DNA from: Phoma sp. XZ068
Lineage: Eukaryota > Ascomycota > Dothideomycetes > Pleosporales > Didymellaceae
Reading direction: 5' to 3'
NCBI GenBank assembly: GCA_004835665.1
Contig: RBKR01000003.1
Span: 682,001-746,000, forward strand
Length of the DNA: 64,000 nucleotides
Shown here piece by piece: positions 58,106-64,000 of the stretch (the stretch's first letter is position 1; every line of letters begins with the position of its first letter). Under the pieces are notes generated by a model. The model made no database searches. It was not told where the DNA came from and saw only the letters and a program-made list of their open reading frames with translations. The translations under genes and the position numbers were made by a program.

Positions 58106-59424
58106 ATGGCTCTGTCTTTTGCTGTTCTCGCTGCTCTCTTCGTTCCGGCCTTTGCAGGTTGCTCAAACACAGAAGTTGAGTCCATCACTACATGCACGAC
58201 CCGGTATGGACCAGCCAAGAACACCACGCAATACTGGAATACATGGATCTCGACCGACACGTACACTACCACAAAATGGGCAAATTTTGTCAAGACTGTG
58301 GTACTCACGCCGAAGCCATCTACCACGACAGTGTCAGCTACTTCGACCTCGACTTACTACTTCTATGCTGGCGATAACATGACTACTACCGTCTACACCA
58401 GCACATACTACAACACAGCCACGGTCACGCAGACTGAAGTCGTGCCTTCCACCACAACCGTAACAGTCTCTCAAATCGCAACTGTCACAATCCCAGCGCC
58501 GACAGGATTCGTCCCAGTCGCGTCTGCTAGTCCAGGTGCTTCAAAGAAGTCGTACTGGGTGAGCTCGGATGACTGGGATGTCGAAGATGCATACTGGACC
58601 ACTGATCCTTCATACCCCTACCTGACAATCGACCGCTATCCGCCAGTGTATGCCACTCCTATCCCTATCGACAGGGTGCGGCGTCAGGATGGAGAACCAA
58701 GCCAACCCGTGAAAGTCGACTGCACACTGACGGTCCAGTCAAACGGTTTCTACAACACCGTCAGCATCAAACAGTCCGGCCCGCGCGCAACATTCATCCG
58801 CACCAAGATCGTCGCCACTCAGACGGCCACCTCGACTGTCCGCACAAGACCAACCACTCCTCGGCCAAGTACCACCTACACTTGGACGGACAACTACTAC
58901 TCGCTCGTGACCTCGTACGCCACCGAAACAATCACCACAACCACTACCGTAAGTCCCACCCTTCCTTGATACAACCATCCCACTAACTCCTCAAGGCAAC
59001 ACAAACCGTCTACCCAACCACAACATCCGTCCTCGCCGCCTGCGCCACTGCCAACATAATCGACTCGTACAACGGCTACTGGCTACGCGAACCAGCCAGC
59101 TGGTTCCCCTCCGCAAACTACACAAAGCAGCAATTCTGGTCCTGGGGCACCGACGCCATAAACTCGGCGGAACAATGCTGTGCGCGTGCCGTCGTGGACC
59201 CAGAGACGATTCTGTGGCGCTTCTCGGCGTGGGACGATGGGTGTGAGATTTGGAAGGGGGATGCGGCGAGTTGTCCGGCTGTGGGCGGGTCGAATGGGAC
59301 GGCCGCAGGGAAGGTGGATGTCGATGTTTATTATGAGCCGATTGGGGATCAGGGGTATTGGTCGAGTTTTGATGTGGGGAATGGGGCTTGTGGGAATATT
59401 GGGTTTGAGTCGTTGTGGGAGTGA
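58106..59424 (+). CDS. Secreted Ser/Thr-rich protein with possible Kex2 site
   Basis: Exons 58106-58948 and 58996-59424, giving 423 aa; no named family recognised. A signal peptide is clear (MALSFAVLAALFVPAFAG). Residues 20-150 are Thr/Ser/Tyr-rich with repeated T-T-V-T and Y-Y-N-T words, probably O-glycosylated. DRVRR (R192-R193) before QDGEPSQP resembles a Kex2 processing site. Another Thr-rich stretch follows, crossing the 47-bp intron (TITTTTTATQTVYPTT). The C-terminal about 130 residues form a likely globular domain with several Cys (VLAACATANIID, SAEQCCARAV, DDGCEIWKG, ASCPAVGG, GACGNIGF). There is no GPI-anchor signal. Extracellular or wall-associated; role unknown. Confidence 0.87.
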
Positions 59425-59624
59425 GGTTGAGGTGTTTGTAGTAGGGTGTGAATGGTTATATATTGCTTTGGAGATTGTGATTCCGTTTGCTACTTGGAAC
59501 TTGCGTTTTCGTTGCCTGGTCATCTGTAGTGATTACTTCCAGGTTGTGTGTTGTTACTGTGATAAGGCAACTCGTCTCCCTTCTCAGTCCAAGATGTCCC
59601 CCGGGTCTTACTGCCTTACATGTC

Positions 59625-62600
59625 TCAGTGCAACTGCTCAGCTCTCATCGCAATCATTGGCACCACAATCGCACACACTGCAACCATATACGCCGCAACA
59701 CCAAATGCACCCTGCACATCGAACTTGTACGCCGACCAGAGAACTCCAAACAGCAAGCTCGCTATCAGGAAGACCACAAAGACCGCGAAGGTGATCATGT
59801 CACGATCCCAACCCTCCTTGTAGTATATCCCCCACCCTTCAGCTGGCTGCCCTGCCCTCCCTTGCAGCTCGCCCAGCATACGCTTCGGAAGTTGCCTGTA
59901 GATCCAATCATCGCTCTCATGCGCGTACGTCGGACATGTGAAGAGCATGAGAAGATGCTCGGGCGGGACTGGTGGGTACCTTGCCGGTGGTCCAGGAATA
60001 CAATCGTATTCTGCGTTGGGAGGTTCGACTCTGGATTTCGGTGGGATGCATTCACACGACGATAGGCTTGTGGAGGTAGCAACGCAGTATGGGTCGTGGT
60101 CTCGAACGATTACGGTGTTGCCCATGGGGAGGTTGAACTTGACGAAGTATATGCCTTGGACGCTCTTGAAGGAAAGTTTGGTTAGAATTCGGCCACGGTG
60201 ACGTACGTACTGTCGCCGAAGGAAGCACAGTAAGTCCCGGTCAGTGCTGATGCTTTCGAGGCGATCCTGCTGCAGGACTTTTCGGGTCCTATTCTGATGC
60301 ATGCAAGCCAATAGGTGCAGACTAGACTGAAGTGTTGTACTGGAGCTAGTAGTTGTGCATGTGCCTGAAACAGATGCCTGACTATTATGTTGAGGAAGAC
60401 CTGGTGCGACACGGCTGGGTTTTGCGAATGAAGAAGAGATTTTTTTGCAAGCATTCTTCAGCCATTGGATTGGCTGTGGAGCAATGTACCGCTGATTTCC
60501 CGACCGAGAATTGTATGGCGTGGCTGACACCTTGGTGCCTGTGGAGCGTTCCATATGGTCAACGAGTTCAGAGACGCCCATTTTGCGATACTCCTTCACA
60601 TCACTGAAGTACACATCCCCACATTTCTAGCGAACGTTAGCACCAAAATGAGCAGAAGTAGAGATACTTACGCAGCTCCAGCGAAGTCTAGTCATGTCAG
60701 GGCCAAGAGGGGGCTCCAGTTGGCCAAAGCGAACGAGCAGCGGATCTGTTGCCAAGCAGAAAGCGTCCACAGCAAGAAACAGGGCACGCTTGGTAAGAAA
60801 GGTATCCTTTGGGTCAAGAAAGATCGCATCTATCATACGCCGTGCATCTTTGAGCCAGGACCTCCATGCTCGAACCTCCGGAGACCCATGATGGGCTGTT
60901 CGCTGGATTTCAGATCTCAAAGAGGGTTTGAGACCACGTGGCACGACTCTAGGCAGAACAAAAGACTGTACCTGCGCCCGGAGTGTACTGAAAGCTGCAC
61001 TTTGGATCAGAAAGTCACCGAAGACTTTGAGGTCATCGAACATGTTGTCGTTCACTGTATTCGCCTTGTCTTCATCATCGGAACTCTCATCCTGCTGCTC
61101 ACGACGACGAACTTCCTGTCCTGCTATATGAGGCTGGAGCTTTTCGATAATATACTGTGCGAGATACCGGGCTTTGTTGGCCACCAGCCGCGATGCCAGG
61201 AACTCGATCCTGCCCTCACCTTCCTCTTCCAGATTATCCGCGTACGTTTTGAAGAGCCTGCGCAGGTTCCTTCGCAGTCGATCGGGGCCTATATCTGAAT
61301 TTTGAATTGCACTTTGATAGAGTGGCACCAGCATTTCATCTTCAGAAACGATAGCAACCAGTCTCCTCGTCGCGGTCGCAATCTGTTGGACAGAATAATC
61401 GCCCCTGTTCGAGAGAGCAGATGCCGAGGAGGCCAACGATTCGACGGAAAAGACAGAAGCGGCATACGACCTTGTACTTGATCTGCTGTCATCGTCATAA
61501 TCGTCGAAAGGGTAATCAATAGCCGCAATTTGCGCCAGAAGTGTGCTGGGTGGTGAATACGTGAAGCAGACCGCTGACTGATCGTTGGTAAGATGGTTCG
61601 TATCGGACTCTGATAATCTATGAGAAACGGAAGAATAAGAAACGAAAGACAATGGTATTTGCCGTTGGTTCGCATGTAAGGTTGGCTCCGCATCGTCTCC
61701 CCGTAGGTCCGGCGTCGCTCGTTGTGGCGTCATCCTTTTCAGTGCGTCCTCAGTGGGGCGGTGCGTCGTGAGTGGCCGAGGAGCTTCCCTGCTGGGACCG
61801 CGATGACTATCTGGGGTATTGTCATCTCCTTGTGATTGCCTTATACCGCTTGCTGTCGTAAAACCTGAGCCTCCCTCTTCGGTAGTATCAAGGCCGACAT
61901 CTTTCATCGCTCGCTGTGCGGAAGAGTCTCCAGGTAGAACTTCGCTGAATTGCTTTGGTACGGTATTTGTTTCGGCAACAGCCTTTTCCGAGGGATCAAG
62001 TTGTCGGTCTTCAACTTCCAAGTGACCAGTGCTAGCAGAATTCAATTGAATTGAGGGCTGCTCTCGTGAAACAAGGTCGGAATCTGTCACCGTTTCCAAA
62101 AGGTCGTCGAGAGCCTTTAACAGCTCACTTGGTTGAGGACTTGCTAGCGACTTCAAAGTGTCATGACTTATTTTGCGCTCTTCGATGTGAAGTGTTGGTT
62201 TAGCTGGCAGTGACCTGTGCCGTACTGGATCCTGGATGACTATCGCAGGACGTGCAGACGCGGATTTTCGTTTGAAAATTTTACCTCGCTGGCTGGAGTT
62301 CGATGCCTCTTCGAAAAATTCTTCAGCAACTCGTCGCACTTGAGAAGCAGGGAGTGGAGGTATTCGGTCGTCCTTCAGAACCTTTTTCTCGCTTTTATAC
62401 GTTCTTTTGGTTTTTCCAGTGTCTCTGATGACTAGTTCATTAATCCCTTCTTCTATTGGGACTATCTCTAAGGTCTGGCCTTCCATGTCACCATTTAATG
62501 ACAGGGTGATGGGTTCATTTTCGCCAAATCGAAGCCGAACTTCACCCTTATCATTGAAATCGTCATCTGTTCCACTGTCATTGTACGGCTGCAACTTGTG

Positions 62601-63929
62601 CCTGAGTCGGTCGCGATCCCCCAAAGGGACGCCATAATAGGTTTGTCTCGACTGACGGCGGGTTGATCTAGTGCCTTCCACAACGACCCGAGCTTGAGGA
62701 GTGTCGTAAGCTGAGCGAGACTTGCTGATGGGAACCAAGGGACGCTCGTTTACTGAGCTTCTACGCTCACGCCGGAGAATATGGGATTGGGTATTGGCGG
62801 TTGATCGCGGCAGTACGTTGGGTTCTGATGGCGCAATCTCTCCCTCTGAAGAGCTCTCGGTTTCACTGCTGTCGGACCATCTCATCACTTCTTTATCCAG
62901 ATTATAGGAAATATTGCGTCGTTCGGGTGGGGGCCTGGTGCTGCCTGAATGGTAGCTTGTAGGAGGTATACGTCTACCGCCTCGCTCTACGATCACCGCG
63001 GGTGTAGCAAATGGTGGTCCACGCGCAGATGAACGCAATTCATACTCCGATTGTATGGTTCTTTGCTTCTTAAGGAGGGGCGATTTCTGCTGCATTTGAA
63101 TATAATCTTGTGTGGCTGGGACACCACCGTAGTAGGTTACAGGTGGTCTTGGGCGTCCTTTCGCTGGTTGGACGACAGTACTTCCGGTGTAGTATGGTCG
63201 AGGTTCTCGGGCCTCTTTTGGTGAAGGAGGCCAATCAGTCTCAAGAATTGGCTTGGTCGTGCTCATCCCGTGTGACTGGGAAGAAGAGGCATTCGAGGAC
63301 AGATCATTTGGTTGCAGCATTGATTGATGTCGCGCCCGGCGACGAGAGTCAACAACGGCCGAGCCGCACGTAGTGCAACTAGGTACGTTACATTCATGAA
63401 TGTCTCCATCATGCCCACGGGGTGCCTGTGAAATAGATGGCCTTCGTGCGCCAGCAGGCCGACGCGATGCTTGCTCCATTCGGCTTTTGAATGACTGATT
63501 TTGCATACTCTGCGTGCTTTTGGGAATTTGACGTCGATCACGTCGCTCATGAGGAGGCACTGGGGGTTTTTGCGTTGGCGTTTGGGAAGGATTTGCTAGG
63601 ACATTGTTGATAGGCATAGCAGGCAAACCACTCGTCGCAGAATCAGCGCTACTCATACCAGTCACAGAATGACTGGAATATCCAGAGTCGCTTCTGAGGT
63701 CGATGTAATCATCTGCCGTACTCGCAGCAAATTTCCCCTTTCTCGTGGAAGGGGATGATGGCGGTGATCTGCGTGTCTGAACATTGGCCAGTTTCCCGGA
63801 AGATGTGCTCGGCCAGGTCTCCTCTTCCGAGTCCGAAAAGTAGTCTTCCACTGTTGCTTTTTGTGCAGAGCCGTCAATAGTCGTGGGATTAGGTGAAAGC
63901 ATGCTGCTCGAGTCTGACGATGCCCTCAC
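59625..63929 (-). CDS. Large disordered protein with C-terminal two-helix membrane anchor
   Basis: Exons 60672-63929 and 59625-60626, 45-bp intron, giving 1,419 aa. Residues 1 to about 850 are low-complexity, Ser/Arg/Pro-rich, with one Cys cluster (HECNVPSCTTCGSAV). Residues about 860-1100 are helical (EDEMLVPLYQSAIQNSDIGP, IEFLASRLVANKARYLAQYI). After the intron come blocks I know from a widespread fungal protein family of unknown function: QQDRLESISTDRDLLCFLRR, RGRILTKLSFKSVQGIYFVK, and WGIYYKEGWDRDMI. Two membrane helices (FAVFVVFLIASLLFGVLWSA and a second near the C-terminus) end it. Splicing TGC|GTAAGT to TAG|AAA is in phase 0. An exon beyond the window edge cannot be excluded. Function unknown. 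Confidence 0.82.
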
Positions 63930-64000
63930 GTCCGCCCACAGGAGTAACTTTCAAGGTCCGCCTTTTTCGCCTACAATCACGTACTCAATAATGGAATGCC

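Noticed and set aside
1..64000. CRISPR arrays, IS elements, phage or plasmid genes
   Set aside because: The window is eukaryotic; no regularly spaced repeats or such proteins were seen.

Overview
This looks like nuclear DNA of a filamentous ascomycete. The genes have short introns (about 45-80 bp) with GT...AG ends. The families are typical of Pezizomycotina: GPR1/FUN34/YaaH acetate transporter, PTH11-like rhodopsin-domain protein, DUF1746/Dsc4, DUF2828, Zn2Cys6 and bZIP regulators. A member of the Dothideomycetes (Pleosporales) is my best guess, but that is inference only. I see no bacterial operons, CRISPR arrays, rRNA, convincing tRNA genes or intact transposon.

Layout. 1-9.3 kb: acetate transporter (+); a degraded stretch with a diverged direct repeat and a decayed coding region; a malonyl-CoA synthetase-like ligase (-) divergent from a mitochondrial BolA protein (+); then an SMP-30/gluconolactonase (+). 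9.3-20.4 kb: GT34 mannosyltransferase (-), short-chain dehydrogenase (-), PTH11-like membrane protein (+), MFS monocarboxylate-type transporter (+, with one junction that does not splice in frame), and a two-helix membrane protein (-). 20.4-27 kb: gene-poor. 27-37.8 kb: C2H2 zinc-finger protein (+), a regulator carrying both a WRKY/GCM1-like and a Zn2Cys6 domain (+), a zinc-knuckle/coiled-coil pseudogene (+), and COP9 signalosome subunit 1 (-) divergent from a DUF2828 vWA protein (+). 40.1-46.4 kb: gene-poor. 46.5-48 kb: bZIP regulator (+). 48-54.7 kb: gene-poor. 54.7-64 kb: Dsc4-like ligase subunit (-) divergent from Rcf1 (+), a Ser/Thr-rich secreted protein (+), and a 1,419-residue protein with a C-terminal membrane anchor (-).

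Functional links. The ligase/BolA pair shares a 430-bp intergenic region, and both proteins can be tied to mitochondrial lipoylation. Dsc4/Rcf1 and CSN1/DUF2828 are also head-to-head pairs. Most other genes are housekeeping or regulatory singletons rather than a cluster.

The most unusual signals are: (1) a C2H2 gene with an in-frame TGA inside a 54-nt optional intron, giving two possible C-termini; (2) a pseudogene whose two nonsense codons sit where CAG and CAA (Gln) would fit, i.e. CpA-to-TpA changes of the RIP type, plus a 1-nt frameshift; (3) BolA with an 11-nt micro-exon and no GT donor at its first junction; (4) the MFS gene with a splice-phase conflict; and (5) a repeat pair whose core differs only by transitions. 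All exon joins were worked out by hand from frame and splice-site logic; no search or RNA data were available.
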